From positions 1 to 38,288 of the forward strand of contig JANXAQ010000294.1 of NCBI GenBank assembly GCA_025062105.1: DNA of 38,288 nt, written 5' to 3'. Positions 26,551 to 34,621 of the stretch are shown here, piece by piece. Origin of the DNA: Thermoguttaceae bacterium (GTDB lineage: Bacteria; Planctomycetota; Planctomycetia; Pirellulales; Thermoguttaceae). A model generated the notes under the pieces. It was not told the origin of the DNA. It did not search any database and worked only from the letters and a program-made list of their open reading frames with translations. Within the stretch, counting starts at the first letter, position 1, and the number at the start of each line of letters is the position of its first letter. Made by a program: the position numbers and the translations under genes.

Positions 26551-26882
26551 TGCTAGGTCTCCTATCCGTTGCCGATCTCGTATCGCACGCACATGGTTAC
26601 TGGCCTATTGGATTTCATAGGCCGCTCCCTTATGGTGGCGGCTCGGGTCCAGGACATAGGAATCTACATAACGGTTTTCTTCTCCAGATATAGTGTTCTT
26701 GCTGAGCAGTTTACCCCAACATATTGTGGGTCCGAAAAGCTGTGTAGATACCGATGGTGCCAGCAATCGTAGGCCTGTCGCCCGAATCCTCCGCCCTCAG
26801 CCTTCTGCCTTCTCCCCGCCACTCCCACCCCCGCACCCTCCACTGCCTACCCGCACCTTCGAGTACCGACTTTCCAAGATAA
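26551..26882. other. Spacer between Tat genes: F3 plus pyrimidine-rich tract
   Basis: Apart from element F3 (26655-26756) it holds a C-rich, pyrimidine-biased stretch (about 26775-26870) with repeated GCCTTCTGCC-like words. Its complement resembles the purine-rich sequence after aceF. No gene. Confidence 0.55.
26655..26756. mobile_element. Family F element, copy F3
   Basis: Starts CATAGGAATCTACATAACGG and ends GTAGATACCGATG. The interior CAACATATTGTGGGTCCGAAA is shared with F1 at 2134. Same orientation as F1. No clear 9-base flanking repeat. Confidence 0.75.
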
Positions 26883-28073
26883 TTACAGCAGTTTCCACTT
26901 GGCCTGGCGGAGCACCGCCCGGGGATTGCCTTTCATCACTTCGTACCAAACCGTTAGCAGCGAGCCATCCGAAAGTTGTACCGTGCTGGGATAGCCTAGA
27001 TCGGCGCCGATACCGTCCTGGGCGATCAGGATCGGTTTGGACCAGTGTTGGCCGTGGTCTTCGCTCAACCGGGCCTGCACACCAAACGGCGGCCGACGAT
27101 GGCCGTAGGTCATCAGCAGCCGATCATCTCGGAGCCTGAGCAGGTGCGAAGGCAATCCCCAGACTCCGATTTCATACGGCATAGCCCATGTTTTACCGCC
27201 GTCGATCGAATGGGTTTGGAGGGTTTCACCAGAATTGGCTTTGTTGTGGTTTCGGATTTGGACAACCAAGCGGCCATCGGCGGCTTCGACACCGTGAAGC
27301 TCATGATACTGGCGGTGGTCATCGCCAGGCCGAGTGGGAATGGTAGCTAGCCAGCTCCATGTTTGTCCATCATCCATCGATTCGCACACGCCGATCCGTT
27401 GTTCTTTGGCGTGCCAGAGTTCTTTGCCGGCGTAGAGCAATCGTCCATTTTGGAGCTGGAACGGCCCATGAGGGCTATTGATCGGCACTCGATACGGAGC
27501 GGACCATGTAGCGCCGCCGTCGGTGGATCGGAGCATCCATTGGCCGAGCATAGTGTCTCGCTTTTCTGCGGGGAGGCGTCGATGGGCGGCCTGCCAACGG
27601 CGTAGGCGCTCCGGGGCCCAGGTAGGCTTTCCTTCCACCACACGGCGCTCCTCTTCGGTTAAGATCGCCTCATAGGCCAGAGAGGTAAACGTTGTTACCA
27701 GGATGCTGCCTTGGGCGGTTTCCAGCACACCACTATCACGGTCGTCGATTTCCGTATCCATCAGCACACATGGCCATCCCCAGGACCGGCCCTCGTCGTC
27801 GGACCGCATTAGTTCGACCCGACCGAACGGACAAACATGTTCTTCCCTGCCTCCGGAATAGACCAAAAGCAATTGGCCAGTGCGTCGGCGGGCCACGGTC
27901 GGCCAACCATGATAAAGATCCGATTGGTGCGAAATGACTTTGGTTTCCAGCAATTCGATCTTCGGCGCCGCCTGCGCCCGTCCGATCCAAACCCAGCCAA
28001 AGTTCCACGTTGCGGTGGCTGCCACTGCACCAGCCGTTCGCAAGAATTGCCGACGTGAAATTTGCCCATCCAT
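26883..28073 (-). CDS. Tat-exported sialidase-family (BNR repeat) protein
   Basis: 396 residues. The N-terminus MDGQISRRQFLRTAG is a canonical twin-arginine signal with an AQA cleavage region. Asp-box (SxDxGxxW) repeats of the six-bladed sialidase fold are visible: SDDEGRSWGWP, STDGGATWSAP, SMDDGQTWSW, SIDGGKTWAMP and SEDHGQHWSKP. Planctomycete members are often annotated exo-alpha-sialidase, but many lack proven sialidase activity. The Arg triad cannot be assigned with confidence here. ATG 28073 is chosen with GGAGG 9 bases upstream; a TTG one codon earlier is possible. It is upstream of the frameshifted Tat propeller gene, separated by F3, so the two may once have been co-transcribed. Confidence 0.88.
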   Translation of the reverse strand: MDGQISRRQFLRTAGAVAATATWNFGWVWIGRAQAAPKIELLETKVISHQSDLYHGWPTVARRRTGQLLLVYSGGREEHVCPFGRVELMRSDDEGRSWGWPCVLMDTEIDDRDSGVLETAQGSILVTTFTSLAYEAILTEEERRVVEGKPTWAPERLRRWQAAHRRLPAEKRDTMLGQWMLRSTDGGATWSAPYRVPINSPHGPFQLQNGRLLYAGKELWHAKEQRIGVCESMDDGQTWSWLATIPTRPGDDHRQYHELHGVEAADGRLVVQIRNHNKANSGETLQTHSIDGGKTWAMPYEIGVWGLPSHLLRLRDDRLLMTYGHRRPPFGVQARLSEDHGQHWSKPILIAQDGIGADLGYPSTVQLSDGSLLTVWYEVMKGNPRAVLRQAKWKLL

Positions 28074-28236
28074 CAAGAGCTTCCTCCAAAAAGGAGAAAA
28101 GGCAACATTTTTTCCCTAAAAGAGGCAACCCGAAGCCATCCATAGGGCTGTTCCCAGGCAACACCCCCAGCATGGCTAAGGCACCTTTCAGGCTCCTCGA
28201 ATCCGGAGGCAAGTGCAAGCCACTTTCCAGAATCGT

Positions 28237-29070
28237 TTAGGCTTCTCCCATTGGTCCGACTGTGCCTAGGGATTGGGAGCGGGTCATGGCGTAAAGGAAA
28301 ATTCCGGCGGCTACGCCGACGTTAAGCGAATCCATCGGGTTATGCATGGGGATAGTAAGCCTGGCGTCACAAAGCCGCTCGATATACGCCGGCAACCCCT
28401 CAAACTCGTTGCCCATAAGCACAGCGGCCCGCGACGGCCAGCAGAACTGTTCCAGGGGAGTAGCTGCCGAATCGACCACGGCTGCCACCCGAACCACCTG
28501 CCAGCGCTGACCTAGCTGCCGAAGATCATAAACCAAATGTTCTGTTCTGGCCCACCGGATGTGTAGCACACCGCCCATCGAAAGCCGTAAAACACGCCGC
28601 GAAAGCGGATCCACAGTCTGCGGCCCCAAAAGCACGCCATCCAGTCCCAACGCACAAGCACTCCGGAAGATCAAGCCCAGATTTTCCGGCTGATTGATGG
28701 CTGGCAAAACCACCAGGCGCAGATCCTGGCTGAGAGAAAATTGTTCTAACAATTCTGACCAGGTCGGCGTGTGTGCTGGTCGCCGGCCCAAGGCCAACAC
28801 ACCTCGATGAAACGGATAACCCACAATCTGCTGCACCAGCTCTTCCGTAGCAACATACAGCGGCGCCCGATCGCCGACAATCTTGGCCATCTGCTCGGCA
28901 TGGATATCGGCCGCTAAGACCGACTCCACTTGATAGGGACTGTCCAAAAGCCGAAGGACCACCAATTTCCCCTCGGCAATAAAGATATTTTCCCCCCGTA
29001 AGGTTCGATCCGGCAGGTTCCGATAGCCGGCAACCCGGGGATCCTCAAGTGAACTGATACGTTCCACCAC
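28237..29070 (-). CDS. SpoU/TrmH-family RNA 2'-O-methyltransferase
   Basis: 277 residues. The N-terminal substrate-binding domain (FIAEGKLVVLRLL, 30-41) is followed by the SPOUT trefoil-knot domain with the three SpoU motifs: NQPENLGLIFRSA (126-138, with conserved Asn and Arg), LMGNEFEGL (218-226) and IPMHNPMDSLNVGVAAG (240-256). It would 2'-O-methylate a tRNA or rRNA ribose using SAM. RlmB-like or TrmH-like specificity is not resolved. The start is GTG at 29070 (a second GTG is adjacent), behind a weak AAGG. It stands between the hydrolase and sialidase genes without obvious functional linkage. Confidence 0.92.
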   Translation of the reverse strand: MVERISSLEDPRVAGYRNLPDRTLRGENIFIAEGKLVVLRLLDSPYQVESVLAADIHAEQMAKIVGDRAPLYVATEELVQQIVGYPFHRGVLALGRRPAHTPTWSELLEQFSLSQDLRLVVLPAINQPENLGLIFRSACALGLDGVLLGPQTVDPLSRRVLRLSMGGVLHIRWARTEHLVYDLRQLGQRWQVVRVAAVVDSAATPLEQFCWPSRAAVLMGNEFEGLPAYIERLCDARLTIPMHNPMDSLNVGVAAGIFLYAMTRSQSLGTVGPMGEA

Positions 29071-29119
29071 TAAGAAAGCCTTAAACGATTCAGAAAAACG
29101 AGAGCAGGGAATGGTTTAA

Positions 29120-29267
29120 CGCGATTTTAGCTATTTTCTCTAACTTGTTTCATTTCCAGTAGTTATGGCGAAAACCCTTGTGTTCACTCAATCTCCCATA
29201 GTCCAATAGTTACAAGCGGTTAGACCATTACTCCTCCAAAACTAAGCCCCAAATGGCAAAAGTGGAG
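29120..29267 (-). mobile_element. Family C element, copy C8 (reverse, diverged)
   Basis: The right end AAATGGCAAAAGTGGAG is clear. The interior CAATAGTTACAAGCGGTTAG and TTCACTCAATCTCCC are the complement of the standard C interior. The left end CGCGATTTTAGCTATTTTC is degraded. TTTAG follows at 29268-29272. Confidence 0.65.
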
Positions 29268-29282
29268 TTTAGAACCTCTAAG

Positions 29283-29393
29283 GTTCTGTTGAAAGGTTGT
29301 ATGCAATCTGGGGAAGTTTTGCCCATGCTGGGTCGGTTTTGCTTCAGTTTTGGTGGGTTTAGGCCTCCGACCGGAAATGGTTTCAACAGAGCC
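29283..29393. mobile_element. Family E element, copy E2
   Basis: Left end GTTCTGTTGAAAGGTTGT, right end GGTTTCAACAGAGCC, interior GGTGGGTTTAGGCCTCCGAC identical to E1. CTAAG lies directly at the left boundary (29278-29282). Confidence 0.8.
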
Positions 29394-29465
29394 AACCTCT
29401 AACAAAATGAAAATCCAAAAAGGTTCGGAGGTGCTACCTGACCCCTAGAGGATGATAGGAAAGCA
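29394..29465. mobile_element. Family G element, copy G2 (diverged)
   Basis: Shares CTAACAAAATGAA, GGAGGTGCTACCTGACCCC and GGATGATAG with G1, in the same order. It follows E2 directly. Boundaries approximate. Confidence 0.5.
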
Positions 29466-29482
29466 CATTTTGTTCGCGTCGC

Positions 29483-30727
29483 TTACTTTTTCGACGGTTC
29501 GGGGATAGCATTGGCCGGGTTGACATCGAAATACCGAGATAAAAAGGCATAGATTTCCTTCCGAACCGGTTCCGGAAAATCGTGGCCGCAGTCCGGATGA
29601 AAGGCTATCAGGTGTTCTGGCACACCGTAGAGCTGGTAAATTTTTTTGGCTTCGACAATGACCTTCTTGACACCGCCGACGTCAAAATTGGCATCGTGTA
29701 AGGGGGAGTTGGTCAAAAAAGGCCGAGGCGCCAACGCCCCGATCAATTCATAATAATCCCATGGAACCCGATCCGGGTCCTTGCCAAACCGCCTGCCAAT
29801 CAGAGGCATATACCGATCTTGCACATAACCGTCTAACCGGCCCCCGTAATAATCATGAAAAGGCGTGAACCCACAACTGGAAACAATCACCTTTAGGCGA
29901 GGTTCAAACACAGCCGTGTAAATAGCATTGTGTCCCCCCAGAGAATGGCCGATGCAGCCAATTCGCTTTGGATCCACTTCCGGCCGGGTCTCCAAAAGAT
30001 CGACGGCACGGATATTGTTCCAGATGGCTTTCATAGTGCCGCTGGCGTAGTGGGCGCCTTGGGTGCGGAAGTTATACGGATACTCGCCGAACGAGGGATA
30101 ATCTGGCGCCAGACACACAAAGCCAAGCAGGGCCAACTCATGAGCATAGTGCAAAGAGGCAGAACCGCCCAAGCCGACTGGCTCATCTTTGCCAATCGAA
30201 ATGGTCTGATGCAGACAAAGCATGGCAGCGGTTCGGCCTCGCAACTGCTTGGGGATCAAAAGCCACGCCGGTACCCGGTCACCAGGCTCCGGCTGATAAC
30301 TGAGTTTTATCCGGCGATAAACCGGCGTTTCTTCGGTTTTCAAAATCTGCACATCCAGAGGCGTTTGGCGGAATTTTTCTGGCAGCGGTCCGGCAGTCTC
30401 CTGAAAGCCTCGCAAGATATCGGCCCGACGCCGCTGCCAGTCCTGCACCGTACGGACCGGAAGCTCCCGGCCCTGTTCATCCCAATAGATGAGCAGATTT
30501 TTATGATCTTTCTTTGGCGTCAACCTTTCGGCAGTAGCGTCTTGCGAAACGGTGGACTTCGATGCGCCTTTTTCTTTGGTGGTCTGCTGGGCCAAGGCCA
30601 ATCCCCACCTCCAAGATGAAACTACCCGCAAAACCAAACTCCCCTCTTGCCCAGCCACTAAAAACACTATTGCCAGAAAAGTATTCCTCCATACCAAAAA
30701 CCGTTTCTTCCCAAAAGTTGCTTTCAT
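29483..30727 (-). CDS. Exported alpha/beta hydrolase (dienelactone hydrolase / acetyl xylan esterase-like)
   Basis: 414 residues from ATG 30727, chosen because a perfect AGGAGGT lies 6 bases upstream. The frame continues another 47 codons upstream, but that part is the translation of element D3 and is rejected. The N-terminal segment TFLAIVFLVAG and following residues look like a signal anchor. The hydrolase core shows PAWLLIPKQLRGRTAAMLCLHQ, the nucleophile elbow GHSLGG (Ser262), an acidic candidate in SPLHDANFD (Asp345) and the histidine DCGHDFP (His382). This fits the secreted esterase-like abhydrolases frequent in Planctomycetota that deacetylate or cleave sugar esters; the substrate is unknown. 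Confidence 0.9.
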   Translation of the reverse strand: MKATFGKKRFLVWRNTFLAIVFLVAGQEGSLVLRVVSSWRWGLALAQQTTKEKGASKSTVSQDATAERLTPKKDHKNLLIYWDEQGRELPVRTVQDWQRRRADILRGFQETAGPLPEKFRQTPLDVQILKTEETPVYRRIKLSYQPEPGDRVPAWLLIPKQLRGRTAAMLCLHQTISIGKDEPVGLGGSASLHYAHELALLGFVCLAPDYPSFGEYPYNFRTQGAHYASGTMKAIWNNIRAVDLLETRPEVDPKRIGCIGHSLGGHNAIYTAVFEPRLKVIVSSCGFTPFHDYYGGRLDGYVQDRYMPLIGRRFGKDPDRVPWDYYELIGALAPRPFLTNSPLHDANFDVGGVKKVIVEAKKIYQLYGVPEHLIAFHPDCGHDFPEPVRKEIYAFLSRYFDVNPANAIPEPSKK

Positions 30728-30733
30728 CCAAAG

Positions 30734-30740
30734 ACCTCCT
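30734..30740 (-). promoter_or_regulatory. Strong Shine-Dalgarno site fixing the hydrolase start
   Basis: AGGAGGT on the minus strand, 6 bases ahead of the ATG at 30727. It sits between the ATG and the edge of element D3 (30756), so the 5' untranslated region must run into the element. Confidence 0.85.
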
Positions 30741-30755
30741 GAAAAAATCTGCAAG

Positions 30756-30911
30756 AAGTTGTCCTGACATGCACTTTCTACGATGAAAGCGGGTTCACAC
30801 CTAAATTCTCTCAAATCTCCAAAATCTCTATTTTTAAGGAGTGTCCAGCGAAGGAACCAGTGGGCCAAAATCCATTAAGAAGCCAGCAAAATCCCAATTT
30901 CAGTACACCCT
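30756..30911 (+). mobile_element. Family D element, copy D3, immediately upstream of the hydrolase gene
   Basis: 156 bp, diverged ends AAGTTGTCCTGAC and AGTACACCCT, followed by CTGAG (30912-30916). Interior GCACTTTCTACGATGAAAGC, TTTTTAAGGAGTGTCC and GGGCCAAAATCCATTAAGAAG matches D2. Confidence 0.75.
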
Positions 30912-30942
30912 CTGAGCAGGCAAAGCCCAGCTAGAAAAACTA

Positions 30943-31129
30943 GGAGCCTCTGCATAATGTAAAGGATATGTTTTTACCCTGTTTTGGTGTCCTCCATCTC
31001 TACCCTAATATAAGAGTTGCTAGCATTGCTAGTACCCTACATATGGTAGGGCTTTGAATGGGGCAGGGCCATTCTGACCGAATCAAAAGTTCATGAAGTT
31101 CACTATTATCAGGATTTTGACGAGATTCC
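30943..31129 (-). mobile_element. Family B element, copy B5 (reverse)
   Basis: 187 bp, ends GGAGCCTCTGCATAAT and CGAGATTCC (right end degraded). Interior GTTGCTAGCATTGCTAG and AGTTCATGAAGTTCACTAT fit the family. It ends five bases before the stop of the small membrane protein gene. Confidence 0.75.
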
Positions 31130-31134
31130 ACTAT

Positions 31135-31386
31135 TTATTCGCACGACCACCAGGCCAAAAGACTAAGCAGCAGCACCCAACCAGCTAATAGGGCCGTCAT
31201 GATCCATAGAAATAGCCGTTGGGCAGCCGTGGGAAGCGAAGCCTTCCGGGAAGACGGTAGAGGGTTGGAAGTGGCAGGGTTTTCCCAACCAGCAGTTGGA
31301 GAATTTTTGCCTTCTGATCGAGATGTTCGCCCCATACAAGCAACGCTTTCTTCCTGGGTACCGACAGCCTCCAACAGCCTCTCCAA
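31135..31386 (-). CDS. Small hypothetical single-pass membrane protein
   Basis: Up to 83 residues from TTG 31386, which lies 2 bases after the stop of the Minf_1886 gene; an internal ATG at 31335 is an alternative. The N-terminal half is polar and low-complexity. The C-terminal 24 residues (LFLWIMTALLAGWVLLLSLLAWW) form one strong membrane helix, giving a tail-anchored layout. Position and spacing suggest translational coupling to the upstream gene. No family recognised, and the non-AUG start keeps confidence moderate. Confidence 0.45.
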   Translation of the reverse strand: MERLLEAVGTQEESVACMGRTSRSEGKNSPTAGWENPATSNPLPSSRKASLPTAAQRLFLWIMTALLAGWVLLLSLLAWWSCE

Positions 31387-31388
31387 AG

Positions 31389-31844
31389 CTATACCTTGCC
31401 AGAGCGTTGAGCATCCTGCAACTCGAAACGAAACTGATCTACAAAAACAGTCTGAAAGTCATACACGTTATCAAAATCTTCGATCCGGTCCTGAGGGGTT
31501 TTCCGCATCTGACCAATTCGGATCAAATTGAACACGATCTCTCCGAAATCTCGCGTCGTATAGACACCCCAGCTATTCAGTACCGTTTTGGCCATGTAAC
31601 CGTATTGCTGTATCGCATATTGTCGGATCGCCTCGCAGAGTTCCTGGCCGGTTACATGCCGGCCTTTAGGATTCTCTTCTTTTTCCGGTGTTTCGCCAGG
31701 TAACGGTTCACTGGGGGCCTCCCGACCCATGCGCAGCTGTTCCTGCGCAAAGCGGAGCGCTTCAAACACGAATAAATATGCATCGAGTTTGTAGCGTTTG
31801 TCTTCCTTGGCTAATTGGACAATCGCGCTCAACGGGTCAAACAT
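31389..31844 (-). CDS. Minf_1886 family protein of unknown function
   Basis: 151 residues from ATG 31844. The pattern DKRYKLDAYLFVFEALRFAQEQL, HVTGQELCEAIRQYAIQQYGYMAKTVLNSWGV and DFGEIVFNLIRIGQMRKTPQDRIEDFDNVYDF is what I know as the Minf_1886 family, common in Planctomycetota and Verrucomicrobiota. Function is unknown. Members are about 130-150 residues and begin close to the ATG chosen here, so a 44-codon upstream extension is rejected. A Pro/Glu-rich insert (about 43-60) separates the first helix from the core. The small membrane protein follows directly. Element D4 lies between this gene and ricT. Confidence 0.85.
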   Translation of the reverse strand: MFDPLSAIVQLAKEDKRYKLDAYLFVFEALRFAQEQLRMGREAPSEPLPGETPEKEENPKGRHVTGQELCEAIRQYAIQQYGYMAKTVLNSWGVYTTRDFGEIVFNLIRIGQMRKTPQDRIEDFDNVYDFQTVFVDQFRFELQDAQRSGKV

Positions 31845-31939
31845 AGTAGCAACCGAACACACCAACTTTCTACAGACTAAATGAACATAATCACCCTTAC
31901 ATGGCATCCCTGCAAAAACCCAAATCCTACGGTTCTGAG

Positions 31940-32095
31940 AAGCTATCCTAAAATGAGGATTTGGCTGGTTTCCCATGGGTTTTGGCCGACCGGCTCCTAT
32001 CCTTCCGACTCCTTAAAAACAGGGATTTTGGGGATTCTGGGGCATTGAGGAAGGAAACCACGTTTCATCATAGAAAATGCTTTTTCAGACAGCCT
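31940..32095 (-). mobile_element. Family D element, copy D4 (reverse)
   Basis: 156 bp, left end AAGCTATCCTAAAATG, right end GCTTTTTCAGACAGCCT. It is flanked by CTGAG (31935-31939) and CTGAT (32096-32100). Interior CCCATGGGTTTTGGCCGACC is identical to D5 at the window end. Confidence 0.85.
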
Positions 32096-32130
32096 CTGAT
32101 ACCTGCTAGGTACAATAGGATGGTAGCAGG

Positions 32131-32976
32131 TTATTCTGGCGTAGTCTCCTCAGAGGATTCCGTACTCGGGCCTTCCGCCACTACCGTAATTTCCTCTGGT
32201 GTAAAATAGCGTTGGTAACCATCCTCGGTTTGGACCAGCACCCGACGGGCCAAAATTTCCTGGCCAATCACTCGACCAGTTCCCGAAGGGGTACGGACCT
32301 GGGCTCCGATAGAAGGTAATTGTTGAACGATCTCCGCATAGGTTGGATACTCGTATCGCAGACAACATTTCAACCGGCCACAGCGGCCAGAAATCTTCGT
32401 TGGATCCAAAGTGGATTTTTGCAACTTGGCCATCTTCATGGACACCGGCGGCATTGTAACCAAATGGGTATTGCAACAGACCGGCTGACCACAATCGCCG
32501 TAATCAGCCAAAAGCTTGGCCTCATCCCGAACTCCGATCTGGCGCATTTCGATACGTGTTTTAAACTCAGCTGCCAAAAGACGCACTAGCTCCCGAAAAT
32601 CCACCCGGCCGTCCGCCAGATAATAAACAATGATCCGCTCCCCCCCAAACAAATGCTCCACATCCACTAGTTTCATTTGCAGACCGAGTTGATCCACATA
32701 CCGTTGGCAGATTTGCATCTCCTGCTGTTCATGGGCCTGGATTCGTCGCAACTCGTTGGCATCTTCTGAGGTCATCAAGCGAAGGATTTGGCCTTGGGGC
32801 GCAGAAGCCAATTGCTCTTCAATGGTTTGGTCGGCCTCCCGAAGGACCTGCCCAACCTCCAGACCCCGTTCGGTACATACAATCACCTTATCCCCTCGGG
32901 TAAATTGGGTATTTTCAGGCCCGCTGAACAGGCCCAACAACCGCATCGCCCCAAATCGAACTATATATTTGGCCAT
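32131..32976 (-). CDS. ricT: PSP1 domain protein, RicT/YaaT-like
   Basis: 281 residues. The N-terminal PSP1 domain is followed by the Cys-rich signature of RicT: DYGDCGQPVCCNT (Cys162, 167, 168) and ISGRCGRLKCCLRYE (Cys199, 204, 205). In Bacillus, RicT with RicA and RicF carries [4Fe-4S] clusters and steers RNase Y-dependent mRNA processing; a similar cofactor is expected from the conserved cysteines. RicA and RicF homologues are not in the window. The acidic Ser/Thr-rich C-tail (STESSEETTPE) is likely disordered. The ATG at 32976 follows GAAGGTGG. The gene symbol is by motif similarity. Confidence 0.9.
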   Translation of the reverse strand: MAKYIVRFGAMRLLGLFSGPENTQFTRGDKVIVCTERGLEVGQVLREADQTIEEQLASAPQGQILRLMTSEDANELRRIQAHEQQEMQICQRYVDQLGLQMKLVDVEHLFGGERIIVYYLADGRVDFRELVRLLAAEFKTRIEMRQIGVRDEAKLLADYGDCGQPVCCNTHLVTMPPVSMKMAKLQKSTLDPTKISGRCGRLKCCLRYEYPTYAEIVQQLPSIGAQVRTPSGTGRVIGQEILARRVLVQTEDGYQRYFTPEEITVVAEGPSTESSEETTPE

Positions 32977-33235
32977 CAGCCCACCTTCAGCCTACCAAAG
33001 TTTTCCCTTGTCTTCTGTTCCGAATCGCGACCCTTTTGCCCAGCCCGCCGACCCCCCCAGGACAAAGGCCGACGGTCTCTTCGGTGCGAATGTTTTAACA
33101 CGTCTCCGATTAATATATCCGTTTTCTCCCTCTTTGCGAACTAAGACTCTTTCGCACTTCTGGTGTCCGGGGGATTTTTAAAATAGGTAAAATAGGGAAA
33201 CTGTAGAGGGCAAATGAAAGGTCCACAGTTCCTAC
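32977..33235. other. Promoter-containing spacer upstream of ricT
   Basis: No gene. Bases to about 33230 show no A-G element. The left boundary of copy C9 starts at 33236. Confidence 0.45.
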
Positions 33236-33382
33236 CTCGACTTTTGCCACTTTGGGCCTCATCCCGAAAGAGAAACATCTAACTGCTTGTAACTATTGGA
33301 GTTAGGAAATTGTTAGAACCGCAGGGGGGTACCTTTATGCCTCCTGGAGGTAGAAGCAGTTCGGAGAATGGCAAAAGTCGAC
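33236..33382 (+). mobile_element. Family C element, copy C9, abutting the DUF3299 gene stop
   Basis: 147 bp, CTCGACTTTTGCCACTTTGG to GAATGGCAAAAGTCGAC. The right edge touches the TAG stop (33385-33383) of the minus-strand gene. The apical loop is replaced by GTTAGAACCGCAGGGGGG. Flanks (CCTAC, CTATT) are not CTNAG. Confidence 0.85.
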
Positions 33383-34063
33383 CTATTTCAGGTAATCAGC
33401 CTGGATTTGGTACAGCAAGCCGGGTTCTTTGTCTTCAGGAGAGCGGATGTGGAAGATGCCGCCCACACCCCGACGTCGGTTGGTAAAGCGGGTTTTCAAG
33501 CCGTGGACCAGTTTGACATCGATCATCTCGGTGGGTTTTATTTGGGGCATACAGAATTGGCAATGCGTTAGAGACGGCACCAGAGTAAAGCGTTCGATGC
33601 CGATGGTCTGTCGGCCTGGGTACATATATCCCTTGATAAATACTCGTTTTCCTTCCAGTTGGCGAGCTGCCGGCGGGGGATCGTCCTGGGCTGCACCTGG
33701 CAGTGGTTTGAGCATATCATAGTTGATCATATAGTAGCCGGGCGGGGCGGCGGCAAAATAAAGATATCCATGCCAGCTGAAACAAACCACTGCGAAAACT
33801 CCTGAAAGTCCAATGCCCAATTTGGCCACCACGCTACCAGTCAGCTCATCAGGAAACCGGTCGATACGGGTCAGGGCCGCCAGTCCCAACCCGATGCCCA
33901 CCATCGGTAGCACCAAGAGCCATTCAAAATAGGCTCCTAACCACGACAAAGCTCCACAGACCAGGCTACCGACCGCCAAGGCAGAAACATGGCGGTAAGG
34001 ATGGGCTCCAGGTTCGACATCTTCTGGCAAATAAAAAGATTCTTGAGAAGCAAATGTCGTCAT
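33383..34063 (-). CDS. Membrane protein with C-terminal DUF3299-like domain
   Basis: 226 residues. The N-terminal half has three membrane helices (SALAVGSLVCGALSWLGAYF, WLLVLPMVGIGLGLAALT, LGIGLSGVFAVVCFSWHGYLYFAA), of the DUF4190-like kind. The C-terminal half (from about residue 138) carries KRVFIKGYMYPGRQTIGIERFTLVP and CQFCMPQIKPTEMIDVKL, the core of DUF3299. In other bacteria DUF3299 genes sit beside an ABC ATPase and an FtsX-type permease implicated in metal (zinc) handling; this link is from memory and unverified. Here the ATPase and permease lie just upstream on the same strand, separated by elements B6 and C10. The CxxC-like CQFC could bind metal. The start is ATG 34063. Confidence 0.75.
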   Translation of the reverse strand: MTTFASQESFYLPEDVEPGAHPYRHVSALAVGSLVCGALSWLGAYFEWLLVLPMVGIGLGLAALTRIDRFPDELTGSVVAKLGIGLSGVFAVVCFSWHGYLYFAAAPPGYYMINYDMLKPLPGAAQDDPPPAARQLEGKRVFIKGYMYPGRQTIGIERFTLVPSLTHCQFCMPQIKPTEMIDVKLVHGLKTRFTNRRRGVGGIFHIRSPEDKEPGLLYQIQADYLK

Positions 34064-34247
34064 GGGAAGTTCCTAGAAATGGCAGGCACTACCCAGTGCC
34101 TGGAACTGTTCCAAGCCAAAAGCAACTTAAAGGATGTCCAGAAATTGGTTTTTCGGGTTTGCTGATGAATTTTAGGGTGAGCGGTTTTTTCCATTTACGG
34201 TCCGTAAAACAGCCCGTTTGGGATTCTGGATGATTCGGAAGAGTTAA

Positions 34248-34431
34248 GGAACCTCTGCATAATTCAAAAGGGATATTTTTATACCATATTGTCCTCCTTC
34301 TAACCCAACATAAGGGTTACTAGCATTGTTAGTTCCCAATATGCAGTACGGATATCCATAGAAGAACCAAACAGCTATATGATTATAAAATTCACAATGT
34401 TCACTATATGTTCAGTATTATCATAGGGTCC
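34248..34431 (-). mobile_element. Family B element, copy B6 (reverse)
   Basis: 184 bp, left end GGAACCTCTGCATAATTC, degraded right end TCATAGGGTCC. Interior GGGTTACTAGCATTGTTAG and AATGTTCACTATATGTTCAG fit the family. Confidence 0.75.
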
Positions 34432-34476
34432 GTAAACGGTTTTTCTTAGGGAAATCCGTTTCAGAACAGCCCTGAG

Positions 34477-34620
34477 CTCGACTTTTACCATTTTTCCTAA
34501 AGTTGGTTTGTCCTCCGCAGTTACAACCTATCCTCCTTCTGTTTGTCCGATTAATTTCCTAAGTCCAATATTTCCAAGGATTTTTCTTTGGGTAGGAGAC
34601 TAAAAATGGCAAAAGTCGAG
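34477..34620 (-). mobile_element. Family C element, copy C10 (reverse), abutting the ABC permease stop
   Basis: 144 bp, ends CTCGACTTTTACCATTTTT and AAAAATGGCAAAAGTCGAG, flanked by CTGAG (34472-34476) and CTTAG (34621-34625). The right pentamer overlaps the TAA stop of the permease. Read on the permease strand the order is TAA, G, CTCGACTTTTGCC, identical to the TPR gene end. Confidence 0.9.
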
Positions 34621-34621
34621 C

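Noticed and set aside
30728-30868. 47-residue N-terminal extension of the alpha/beta hydrolase
   Set aside because: It translates element D3, whereas a perfect Shine-Dalgarno and a signal-like N-terminus support the ATG at 30727.
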